This document shows positions 34,995-46,033 of a DNA stretch of 64,000 nt, piece after piece. This DNA comes from Owenia fusiformis. Taxonomy: Eukaryota > Annelida > Polychaeta > Sabellida > Oweniidae. Every line of letters begins with the position of its first letter. Position 1 is the stretch's first letter. The position numbers and the translations under genes were made by a program. The stretch spans positions 7,742,030 to 7,806,029 of the forward strand of contig CAIIXF020000009.1 in assembly GCA_903813345.2 (NCBI GenBank). Reading direction: 5' to 3'. The notes below the pieces were generated by a model. The model ran no database searches and was not told the DNA's origin. It saw nothing but the letters and a program-made list of their open reading frames with translations.

Positions 34995-36788
34995 CACACC
35001 CGGTGATCGTGAAAATGGGACGGAGGGGGGGGGGAGCAAGCAATTTCTGGTAGAAAAATGAACAAATCTGCAAAAATTATTTTTTCAAGAAAAGGTTTAT
35101 GATTTAATTGCTAAACGAATAGGCGCACGGTATGGTAAAATGTGTCGCGTATTCTACAAATTTTTTTTAGCCGATTCTCTTCTTAGGTATAAGATCTATT
35201 AAAAAAGGCGCAACGCCACCAACGTGCAAAAGTCAATGTTTTTGCTTTAAATCAAGCATCAACGGTCTACACAACTTGCAATAAATATTTGTAAGTGACA
35301 TTATCATCATAAAATTAATGACTTTACAAAATACGTTTCCATACGATGTATAAAAAATAATCAAAAATAATTAAAATGGGACGGAGGGGGGAGGGGACGG
35401 AGGGGGGGGGAGCAAAATGTCTATACGATATGATGAGAGATGTTACTTCACTTTATATCCATTGGAAGACATCTACGTGTGAACCAGTCATAAGGAAAAC
35501 AAACCCAACTATCCCAAACAATAATCAAACATTGAAGGAAACAATGTAACATACCACCACCATTCAAGTTCCATTTTCACTTTCCAGGACCATAGCACCA
35601 AGCAACAATCCATGCATATAGAAACTATATTGCTTAGATTTAAAGTTATGTGGTCAATGAAAATATTAACATACATTGACATTGCATTTGTATTTCTTCA
35701 AAATAGAGAATCTTGAGCATGCAAAAACATTGATATCAGAACGATTTGAGCCTGTCCCAATGGAAACCGGATGAGATATGGCTTACTGATTTAATAAGCA
35801 CACAAAACAATTTTCAAATAATTAACAAATTTTTATTTCATTTTCAAAAAATGACTAGTTACGCTTCTTTGGCGTAATAGGGGTTGCACCAATGGCATGA
35901 TAGCAGACTATTAAGTGTAAATTCTCTAGTCAGATCGGCTGATGGAACATGTTTTTTTGGCATTGCCAGTTGGCCGAGCAGTCTACAGCGCCAGAATCTC
36001 AGCTTGACAAAGACGTCATAACCCTCAGGTCGTGAGTTAATTAAAATATATCGCATAATTAATAACACGTAGATTGTTACTTCGCTGTGAATAACTTACA
36101 TTTTCGCTGAAACTTACATGTCCAAAGTGTGATGTGCTGTGTATGATATGCCTACAAATCAGCAAGTAAAAACGTTAAGACAGGTAAACATTTATAGATA
36201 AACAGTCTCCTGGAATATTTTGCCAACCTTAATTTGACCCCTCTAACTAAACCTAACAAGTACAACATGTTATCAATTCCTGACCCTTTGTAATTGAGGA
36301 GATAATGGGAAAATCTGGATATAAAGTATCAAATAACATCTCATATCATATCTTATAGACATATTGCTCCCCCCTCCGTCCCCTCCCCCCTCCGTCCCAT
36401 TTTAATTATTTTCGATTATTTTTTATACAACGTATGGAAACATATTTTGTAAAGTCATTAAGGTCATTAATTTTATGATGATAATGTCCCTTACAAATAT
36501 TTATTGCAGGTTGTGTAGACCGTTGATGCATGATTTAAAGCAAAAACATTGACTTTTGCACGTTGGTGGCGTTGCGCCTTTTTTAATAGATCTTATACCT
36601 AAGAAGAGAATCGGCTAAAAAAAAATTGTAGAATACGTGACATATTTTGCCATGCCGTGCGCCTATTTGTTTAGCAATTAAATCATAAACCTTTTCTTGA
36701 AAAAATATTTTTTGCAGATTTGTTCATTTTTCTACCAGAAATTGCTTGCTCCCCCCCCTCCGTCCCATTTTCACGATCACCGGGTGTG
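34995..36788. mobile_element. Fold-back element with about 470-bp inverted arms and G-rich blocks
   Basis: Arms 34995-35463 and 36314-36788 are inverted copies with roughly 93-95% identity by eye. The outer end is CACACCCGGTGATCGTG. Each arm holds two blocks of GGGACGGAGGGGGG type, one near the tip and a doubled one near the inner end. The 850-bp centre has no coding sequence I accept but contains a tRNA-Leu-like relic. No transposase; non-autonomous. The target duplication was not resolved. Confidence 0.85.
35965..36042 (+). repeat. tRNA-Leu-like relic
   Basis: TTGGCCGAGCAGTCTACAGCGCCAGA matches the A-box and D-arm of leucine tRNAs, and a degenerate B-box (AGGTCGTGAGTT) follows after a stretch compatible with a long variable arm. 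The B-box and acceptor stem are too damaged for a functional gene. It could be a SINE head. Confidence 0.4.
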
Positions 36789-37990
36789 TTATTTATTCAT
36801 ATTCAATTAAAAGTTTATCGGGCAAAGACATATTTTCAGATAAAGCTTAATTTAAAATCTTTGAACATCTTTACATCTCAGTTGCGGCCAGAATTTTTTT
36901 AACTGATGCTAGGCGTTTTGGATTGAGGGGTCGTCTCAAAAAACTTAATTAGTTAACCATCAATTTCTGCATTTAATAAAGGATAAAGTCATATTCTGTT
37001 ATTTATGTTTGATTATGGTAGACCCTCTACTTCATATGATATATTTTACCGTGGTAAATTTTGTATTCAATGAAGTGAACATTTATTTTTACTGCATTGT
37101 TTCATTGGTAGAAATGAATAATTGTGCTATTAAATGTTAAATTTCACATTTCTTATTGAACTTGATAATTACTGTATTTTCGATTTTGTGATGATGAACC
37201 CGAAAATGTTGTCATGGAGGGAGAGCAAGATATGTTGTCATGGATAATAGAAATTTCATGGAGATAGTAAGAAACGCATTCATTTGTTTTACTTTAAATC
37301 TTTCCAAATCCAAGTGTGATTTTTATCAATGTGGGCCTCAACACCTCAATGATCCCATTAATTCTGAAGTGATTTCATTTTCTAACCATTTCACAAACAT
37401 TTCTTTTCATATAATACTTCTAAATTGGCATCATTTCCATGTTTAAATTGCTTAATACAGTTTTTGGCTACTGATATCATTTCTATCATCACTTTTCATT
37501 CCCATAAACGAAATATCAATTATTTTGCCCAATATTTCAGTTTCATTATTTTGAAACATTGAATACATGTTTTAAATCAATACTAGGCTTAGCAGGTCAT
37601 CTGATTCTTAATTTGATTTTGATTTGAATTGATTCTCAATTGGGACCCATATAGACTTTGCCCCACCGTTCTTGGTTGAGTTTAAGTCATGACTCTATTT
37701 GGTACAAAAATTAAGCTACCCACGAATGCTGTGTTTTCCTCCTGGGCCTTGCCATAACTAACGAAAACAAGGGTGTGGACATTTCTGGATTATTTCTGTA
37801 TCCTTTTGTTGTTAGCTCATTTTTCAAAGTATCCATGCCAATTTCTTGACTCTGTTGAAAGCCCATGGTCCAATCAACCTTACCTCCTTATCTTATGATG
37901 ACCGCACAAAATGAAAGAGCGTGGGAACCGACTGTGCCAAATGTTACGGATATTGCAGCTATGTGTGTTGTGTTTTCAAGTGTTATTTTA
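36789..37990. other. Gene-free stretch
   Basis: No gene or repeat recognised; AT-rich. Confidence 0.5.
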
Positions 37991-39116
37991 CAGGGTGGGC
38001 CAAAAAAAACCAATACCCAACTTTAAATCAGACTGAAAATAGCTATGTTCAATATGATACACTGATTTATATATCATTTTAAAGGTTATCCAATTTCGAA
38101 CAATTTGGTATATAACACTATGTCATGAAATCAATATTAAAGTTTTATTATGCTTATTTGGGAGGCCGGGTCAGTATTTAAGGTATCCAGATTTTAGGGA
38201 GAAAATAGTAAATCTGCGGAATAATGTTAATTTTTTTATTTATAGAATATCATTTTGTTAGGTGAATAAATGCTTGTATATTTGCATATTGTGTGAGTAA
38301 ACTTATTGTTTATGAATTTTAGTGTTGTTTATTATCAATAAGTACTCAACGGGGGTCTGTTAAAAGACAATAAACGTATATGTGACGAGGATTTTATTTT
38401 CCAACAAGACATTGCCCCGTACCATAGATCTCAAGAGACATTGGCATTCCTTTGCAAACAAGGTGTCAATTTGATTGATCTCGATGCTTGGCCACCCAAC
38501 AGCCCCGATGCTACATGTAATTTGTTTGATTACGATACATGGAGCCATCTCGAGGAAATGGTACAATCAAAAGCATCCAATAAACAGCTTTGATGTGCTG
38601 AAACAGAATCCTAAAGTGCTGAAATGAATTGAAACAGAAATCTCTCAATAATGTTATTGATAGATTGCGCTACCACTTGAAGCTTATTGTTGATGCATAG
38701 GGGAGGGGGTGGGGTATATTGAGCAATTGTGAAAATTGTTTAAATAAATAAAGTGTAAAATGTTATTAAACAACACTGAAATTCATAAACAATAAATTTA
38801 GTCAAACAATGATGAAAATATCAGTATCCAAGCATGTATTCACCTAACAAAAGAATGGTATTCTATAAATAAAAAATAAACATAATTCCGCAGATTTACT
38901 ATTTTCTCCCTTAAATCTGGAGACCTTAAATAGTGACCCGGCCTCCCAAATAAGTATAATAAAACTTTACTATTGATTTCATGACATAGTGTTATATACC
39001 AAGTTGTTTGAAATTGTATAACCTTTAAAATGGTATGTAAGTCAATGTACCATATAGAATGTAACTATTTTTATCCTGATTTGAAGTTGGGTATTCGTTT
39101 TTTCTGGCCCACCCTG
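37991..39116 (+). mobile_element. Tc1/mariner transposon with about 350-bp terminal inverted repeats
   Basis: The ends CAGGGTGGGCCAAAAAAAAC and complement are flanked by TA (37989-37990 and 39117-39118). Complementarity continues inward for about 340-350 bases (to about 38335 and from about 38766), including TTGGGAGGCCGGGTCA and GAAAATAGTAAATCTGCGGA. The 430-bp centre holds a transposase remnant, so the element is an internally deleted derivative. Confidence 0.9.
38384..38593 (+). pseudogene. Tc1/mariner transposase catalytic-domain fragment
   Basis: The frame is open for 69 codons and reads FIFQQDIAPYH, then AFLCKQGVNLIDLDAWPP, then NSPDATCNLFDYDTWSHLEE. These are the blocks around the second and third catalytic acids of DDE transposases (QQDNAPxH and PPNSPDLNPxDY in relatives). 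The N-terminal DNA-binding region and first aspartate are deleted. Inactive. Confidence 0.85.
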
Positions 39117-39319
39117 TATATATGTCCGACAAATCGAATTATGGTTTTGATACAACTACATGTATTTAATAGTATCTAGATATCTCGTTCATTCATTTGA
39201 CCAATACAAATCATAACTGCCTGGAAAGTAATATGAATAAAGTATGTAAATAAATGAACTAAAACGTCAAATTAAGAATCAAAAGTCTTTTCTGGGTCAC
39301 TGCGAATGGCATGATTTCC

Positions 39320-39665
39320 TCGAGTCTCTTCAGTTGCAAGGCAACCATACTGGGACCGATTCGCGTCGTTCCACTACTGCCCTTGGTGGGGGCCCGCTAC
39401 CATACTATATGACTCCCGGAGTTTACTAAAGCACGTTAGTGGAGGAACCAACCACAGTCTCACAATCTGTCTCCGGCAAGAGCGGCCAGAGAACCAACCC
39501 ATGCCAAGGGCCGGTAAACGGTTGGACCTTCGGACCGGGTGTCCGTAGTGACAATGATCAACAACTCCGTACCTGGGGCTCGAACGCGGGACCTCCGTAT
39601 CCCACGACGTTCAACCGCAAAGTAGCCTCAGTCTTCGCCACTAGGCTACCCTGCTCAGGTGTCAA
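39320..39665 (-). repeat. tRNA-derived SINE, GC-rich
   Basis: On the - strand the head (39657-39572) has a perfect A-box TAGCCTAGTGG and a B-box-like GCGTTCGAGCC, followed by a body extending to about 39320. The element is clearly GC-richer than its surroundings. The open frame at 39439-39681 (+) is its antisense and is not a gene. Confidence 0.75.
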
Positions 39666-41209
39666 AACTGCTAAAAGATAATGTAGTTGTTACAATTATT
39701 TGCTTGGATAAACATGATATTACATTTCTTAATTGATTAATCTGATTTGGTTGTAATCGAGGTTCGACCAACGATCAAGGCAATGCAATCAACAACTCTT
39801 GCAAATGTGAACGGGAATCGTAAAGACAGAAAGTACAAGAATCGTGATCAATGTAAAGTATAATATTTAAGACAGATCTTTGAATATCGGGTAGGAGTAA
39901 CATTCCAAAATAAAGAATAATCATTTAGAACTTTTGATTTGTTGCAAATATATCAATTGCGTGTCAAATGAATGAAATAAAATGTATCGCGGGCAACTAA
40001 AGCCGATGAGTGAAAACAATTATTATTGACGCATCTACATCGCTCAATATAACGGTAAGTGAATAGGTTTGTGTAGATGCGTCTCGAGGAAAATAAGTTA
40101 TTTCGACGCTTGAAATGATCTGATTACGCTTATTAATAATTATGCGTGGCTATTAAACACAAGTGTTGTGTAGAACAAAAACAAGAAAACTGAACGACCT
40201 ATTAAGGAACTTTACTTCAGTTTCAAAGTGTTCAAGATATTTCCGCATGTTCAAAAACACAAAATTTATATTTTAGGCTATCCATATTTTGTCAGATATC
40301 TCCAATTCATATAACGGGGAAAACATAATCATGTTTCCGAAAATAATTTACACTCGCTACTCAAAATGAGGCATGGACACAAGTACAGAAAATAGCCTAG
40401 TGAAGGCATCTATCTAATAGTGGCTTTTCCATAAAGCTTTGAAATCTCGTTAAGGTCTCGTTTTAATGAGATTCTAGGAGATCTGCATTTTAACCAATAA
40501 AGCCTAACATTTTCTTCTATTTGAATTCTGTACGCAATTCTCTATCAAAACAACTTAGTTTTTGCACTGTTATTTACCTTTATTCAAATTCTAGAGATTT
40601 TCAAGTTTTCTAAAATGGTCGGGCTAAATCCCCATTGACACAATGTTGAAAAACCTTCAAAAGTTCATTTACTCTTACAAGGATCACACTTTTAATGTGA
40701 AATCACAATCCATATGTCAATAATATCATATAGTTACATTCTAATGGTGTTTTAAGTTGTTTCAAATGGAATTACTTGTTTTTAGAAATTAAATGACTCT
40801 TGTCATGTTATTTAGTCCTACCTATACCCACGATGCCATCTATTTTTCCATTTATATGGAAAGGGTCAATTCGACAGAATCAGACTTTTTGGGGAATGCG
40901 TTGAGCGGGGACGTACCACATCCTTTCGGGGTGTATCATTAACATTCTAAGGCTTAATTCTCTAATTTGTTCTGGTAAATATGATTATGATATATAAAAT
41001 CGCAAAAATAACTTGCCAATGGTGTGCTTAACGTGTGGCTAGCCATGCTTTACCACGATGAATAAATGCACATAAATCTTTGGTTTGTAAAATCATGTTT
41101 TTGAAGTAGAATAAGTAATGCTTGATTTCTCGGTTATTAGACGGACCAATTTCATTTTTTGTATAAGTGTTCATTGTCACAGACTTTATTATATTTTTTT
41201 GTTTTTGAC
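39666..41209. other. Gene-free stretch
   Basis: No gene recognised. A small hairpin with 13-bp arms (GACGCATCTACAT and complement) lies at 40028-40083. Confidence 0.5.
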
Positions 41210-42440
41210 GTTTCGAATGCAAACTGCATCCATAATCACTAAATTTAAATTGAAAACAGTTGAAATGAATACAGGTAAATTTAAATCTAAGTTATAACGT
41301 CATTAAACCTACCCTTTGCATTCGTTTGACTTCACTTCTTAAAAGAGAGCTTCGTCTTCACGTGTAGTTTAACTAGACTCTGCACGCAGGGTACATTAAA
41401 CCTTAACAACGTTAAAAAAATGAATAATTGCTATGGCAACATAACTTCATCCCACAAGCGATCTAGATTGAAGTTGCCCATGTCTCCATTGAAGTTTTTA
41501 TGTTTTCTAGTGTGAATTGTTTCTGTTCCTTTCTGTACTAATTATTTTATAATTGTTCCAATCAATTTCGTGGTTATCTTGGAGAATATGTTCTGTAATC
41601 GCTGATTTATTAAAGCTGTTAAAGAATCTTTTTTATCGTTTCTAGTGTAGTGACTCTTTTTCTTATCTGTTTCTGTTTTTTGTTCATTGATGCGAGTGCC
41701 AAGATGTCTACTTGTTTCTCCTATGTAACTTTTATTACAATTGTTGAATACAACTTGATATACCATGTTCGCTTTGCAATCCTGTTTGACCTTATCTTTA
41801 GGATGAACGAGAATATTTTGAAGTGTTTGCATAGGTTTAAAAGCTACTTTGATATCTTTTTCTTCATTATTCTTCTAATTTGCTCTGATACATTTTTGAC
41901 ATGGTTACTACCTTTTTAATTTCTGTCTTGTCCTTATTTGTATCTACTTTACGTTCAAAACGTTCCTGTGTCTTTTTAATAGTCCATTTTGGATAACCGC
42001 ATCTTTCTAATGCTATTTCAACATTTGACGTTTCTTCTACTTTTTCCTCCTGTTCACTGCAAATCAAATCTGCTCTTCCTATTAACGTAGAAATTACCGA
42101 CATTTTGTGTGCAAGAGGATGGTGTGATTTTCCCTCTGATTCTTCTTCTACTGTGAACTTCACAACGTCTATAGAATTCATATGATTTATCCATTCATCC
42201 ACGTGGTCGTTGTCAACAATTTGATCATCTACATACCTTTTGTACAATGATGGGGAACAACAACCTGGGGGCGCTGTGTCAATGGCTTGTTCCTCTAACC
42301 ACTCCATGTAAATGTTGGCTAACACAGGTGAAACCGGACTACCCATTAGAAAGATGCGAGGGGCTAATATATGAATTACAGCTTCATTTACAAAACAAAT
42401 TCCAAATCGAAGAAACTTATTTAAACTAGGCTATATTTTC
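41210..42440 (-). pseudogene. Penelope-like element relic: reverse transcriptase plus GIY-YIG endonuclease
   Basis: On the - strand 42440-41867 carries the RT palm: MGSPVSPVLANIYMEWLEEQ followed by KRYVDDQ, the YVDD catalytic box. After a frameshift near 41850, 41832-41542 contains VYQVVFNNCNKSYIGETSRH, the GIY-YIG nuclease motif in the Penelope form (VY...YIGET.R). RT followed by GIY-YIG is diagnostic of canonical Penelope-like elements. The upstream RT fingers are missing and the frame is broken. The 3' region continues to about 41210, and 41321-41395 is shared with 19911-19985. Confidence 0.9.
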
Positions 42441-42504
42441 TAGCTTTGGGCCAAATTATAATCTGCAACTTGACTTATTAGTAGATTTAGTTAGACCAAT
42501 TAGT

Positions 42505-43302
42505 AGACCAAACTAGTTCTCACTGCGTTCTCGAAAACGGGCTTCAACTGTATACGAACGGACTGGACCTACTAAGAACCGTTTGGGATCTATTTACAAA
42601 CTTCATCGAACGTACTCGAACGGGTAGGTCCTCTAGAACTTAGACAATGCTCAAAATGTTCTCGTGGTCGTCACGTTCTACAATTCGAACGAGTGACAAC
42701 GTTCTAGCGACGAGCTGGACGTACTACGAACGGAACCGTCGTACTTCAATCCTACTCGGGACGTTTTAACAACGAGTTGAACTGTCTGCGGACGTGTTGA
42801 GAACGAGGTAGAACTAATTGCAAACGGGTTTAAACTGATTAAGAACGTATTTAACACTGCTTATGAACGAGTTAGCAAAAATATAGCTATCACACCAAAC
42901 AAGTTGCCACTGCGTTCTTTAAAACTGGTTTTAAACTGTGTTCGAACGGAATGAACGTAGCTGCAACTTTCTAAGGTCTATTTACGAACTTTATGAACGT
43001 TCTCAGACGGGAATGTGATTTTAGAATTTTGACTCGATTCAAAATTCGATGACGACCGTACCGTTCTGTAATCAGGTCATGTTGACCTTCTAGACTAAGG
43101 GACGCGTTCTACGACGTTGCACTCCGACGTGGTGCGACCTGAACGAACTGCGAACGAGATGGACGTATTGAAGACTGTTTAAGAACGAAGAAGCTAATTA
43201 TTTCAGACATATTTCCCGACCACAGCCAGATTGAGCCCGTTTGACGACGTTTTCGTAGGACTGGCAAGAACGGGTAAGAACTAGTTTGGTGTGATATGGG
43301 GG
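42505..43302. mobile_element. Harbinger-like non-autonomous element, copy A
   Basis: The right end reads ACTAGTTTGGTGTGATATGG(GGG), followed by TTA. The left end is slightly truncated (ACCAAACTAGTTCTCACTGC). About 98% identical to copy C over the full length. The interior is unusually rich in GAACG/CGTTC. An internal ATCACACCAAACAAGTTGCC near 42890 resembles the terminal repeat. Confidence 0.85.
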
Positions 43303-43532
43303 TTATATAATTTAGTGCAGTTATATAGAATACTGTGTTCAGATTGTCCAGAATCGAACATACCTTGCCTAACTACATACAATATGTGTGAATGTAAATA
43401 TAGCTCTATACATGATTTAGACGATGCCTGGTAAGAGGCAGTGGAATAATCTAACATGAAAACAGTGCTCAATGCGATGTTCAAAATTAAAGGATTTTTT
43501 GATGCATGTATAGCATAAAATGGCAGCCATAA

Positions 43533-44427
43533 CCCTACTTTCACACCAAACTAGTTCTCACTACGTTCTCGAAAACGGGCTTAAACTGTGCACGAACGGA
43601 TTTGACGTACTAAGAACCCACTAAGAACCGTTTGGGATCTGTTTACAAACTTCATGAAACTACTCGAACGAGTAGGTCCTCCAGAACTTAGAGCATGCTC
43701 AAAATTTTCTGGTGATCGTCACGTTCTGCAATCAGAACGAGTGACAACGTACTTAAAACGACCTGGACGCACTGGGGACACACTACGAACGGAAGTGTCG
43801 TACTTGAGTACCCTAATCTAGTCCGTTTGTAGCTCGTTCATTCTGTTCGTAGACAGACCCAACTCGATCGAATAACGTCCTTCCCGTTTATAAAGGTTCA
43901 CAGTAGGTTCTAATAAAGTTCTAATTCTAATTTTCAACTTGTTTAAACTGATTAAGGACGTAATTGAACTGCTTCGATACGTTATGTAGACGAGACGAAC
44001 GCACAATTTAGCCCGACTTAAACTTGATACCAACGTACTGCAGAGGTGAACGTATTAAAAACTGCTTATGAACGAATTAACAAAAAATCACAGAACCAGA
44101 TGTCACTGCGTTCTTCAAAACTTTGCCGAATCGGTTTTAAATTGTGTGCGGACTGAATGAACGTAGCTACAACGTTCTATGGTCTGTTTACGAACTTCAT
44201 GGACTTTTCCGGACGGGGAATGGGATTTAGAATTTTGACGCATTATACGACGTTGCACACCGACGTGGTGCGACCTGAACGAACTGCGAATGAGATGGAC
44301 GTATTGAAGACTGTTTATGAACGAAGTAGCTAATTATTTTAGACATATTTCCCGATTGAGCCCGTTTCACGACGTTTTCGTAGGACTGGCAAGAACGGGT
44401 AAGAACTAGTTTGGTGTGATAGGGGGG
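43533..44427. mobile_element. Harbinger-like non-autonomous element, copy B
   Basis: Bounded by TAA at 43530-43532 and 44428-44430. The ends are CCCTACTTTCACACCAAAC and (complement) CCCCCCTATCACACCAAAC. More diverged than A and C, with internal insertions and changes. No transposase. Confidence 0.85.
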
Positions 44428-44742
44428 TAAGGGGAAAATTATAAAATGGACAATAAAAATTGGAACATTTTCTATTTATTCAGTTTTCTTTATTATTGCA
44501 GTCACAAAAATCCAGATAACGGTAAAATGATTATTTGTGGAAATGTTAAAGATGAAAATATGCATGCGTGTTTATTTTTGGCTTCTTATGGTCATGCTCT
44601 GTATTATGCGTGTGCCATGAAGAATTTCAAAATTTTTGCTGCGTGAGACATCACTGCTGAAATTAAGGACAGTTTTTTCATACCATACAATATGTACCCT
44701 TCAAACGGTCTCAACACAATTTCCATCAATCAAAACTATATG

Positions 44743-46033
44743 TAGTTATCTCTAGGAGAAGCAAGACATGTCTCCCTTGAATGATATAGCTTAACTGACC
44801 TCAGGTCCTTTCCAAAGTGGCACAATATGTCTCAAACGATGTCATTTAAGCCATGAATGACTGTCAACAGCTCAGACTGATTGTTCAGGTGGGTGAAGGA
44901 AGGAAACCCTTAAGTTGAGTAAAAAATTGGGACATTTTTCCATCGATTGTAACTTTTTTGTTACCCTACTATCACACCAAACTAGTTCTCACTGCGTTCT
45001 CGAAAACGGGCTTCAACTGTATACGAACGGACTGGACCTACTAAGAACCGTTTGGGATCTATTTACAAACTTCATCGAACGTACTCGAACGGGTAGGTCC
45101 TCTAGAACTTAGACAATGTTCAAAATGTTCTCGTGGTCGTCACGTTCTACAATTAGAACGAGTGACAACGTACTAACGACGAGCTGGACGTACTACGAAC
45201 GGAACCGTCGTACTTCAATCCTACTCGGGACGTTTTAACAACGAGTTGAACTGTCTGCGGACGTGTTGAGAACGAGGTAGAACTAATTGCAAACGGGTTT
45301 AAACTGATTAAGAACGTATTTAACACTGCTTATGAACGAGTTAGCAAAAATATAGCTATCACACCAAACAAGTTGCCACTGCGTTCTTCAAAACTGGTTT
45401 TAAACTGTGTGCGAAGGGAATGAACGTAGCTGCAACTTTCTAAGGTCTATCTACGAACTTTATGAACGTTCTCAGACGGGAATGTGATTTTAGAATTTTG
45501 AATCGATTCAAAATTCGATGACGACCGTACCGTTCTGTAATCAGGTCATGTTGACCTTCTAGACTAAGGGACGCGTTCTACGACGTTGCACTCCGACGTG
45601 GTGCGACCTGAACGAACTGCGAACGAGATGGACGTATTGAAGACTGTTTAAGAACGAAGAAGCTAATTATTTCAGACATATTTCCCGACCACAGCCAGAT
45701 TGAGCCCGTTTGACGACGTTTTCGTAGGACTGGCAAGAACGGGTAAGAACTAGTTTGGTGTGATAGGGGGGTTAGTCTTGCATTATCTTCAATACTTTAT
45801 AAAATTGAAAAACAATTTATTTCAACAGCTTCTGTAAATATGAATATTCAAGTTCCAAATTTAATTACTTAACCATGTCCTCCACCAACCTAAACAATCG
45901 GTCAGAGCTGTATTTGACAGTCATGCTTGGCTTAAATGATAGGTTTGAGACATATTTTGCCAGGCTGAAATCTGAAATCAGTTATGCTATATTATCCAAG
46001 GGAGACATGTCTAGCTTATCCTAGAGATAACTA
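44743..46033. mobile_element. Inverted-repeat element interrupted by Harbinger-like copy C
   Basis: Arms 44743-44945 and about 45830-46033 are inverted copies sharing AGACATGTCTCCCTTG, ATATGTCTCAAAC and CATTTAAGCCA. Copy C sits between them and duplicates TTA, so it entered an older palindromic element of roughly 480 bp. Confidence 0.75.
44964..45771. mobile_element. Harbinger-like non-autonomous element, copy C
   Basis: Bounded by TTA at 44961-44963 and 45772-45774. The ends are CCCTACTATCACACCAAACT and (complement) CCCCCCTATCACACCAAACT. A 3-bp TWA target is typical of PIF/Harbinger elements. Inserted into the inverted-repeat element 44743-46033. Confidence 0.9.

Noticed and set aside
35859-36068. 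69-residue - strand open frame in the fold-back element
   Set aside because: Overlaps the tRNA-Leu-like sequence on the opposite strand and shows no known domain or splice context.
39439-39681. 80-residue open frame
   Set aside because: Antisense read-through of a GC-rich tRNA-derived SINE.
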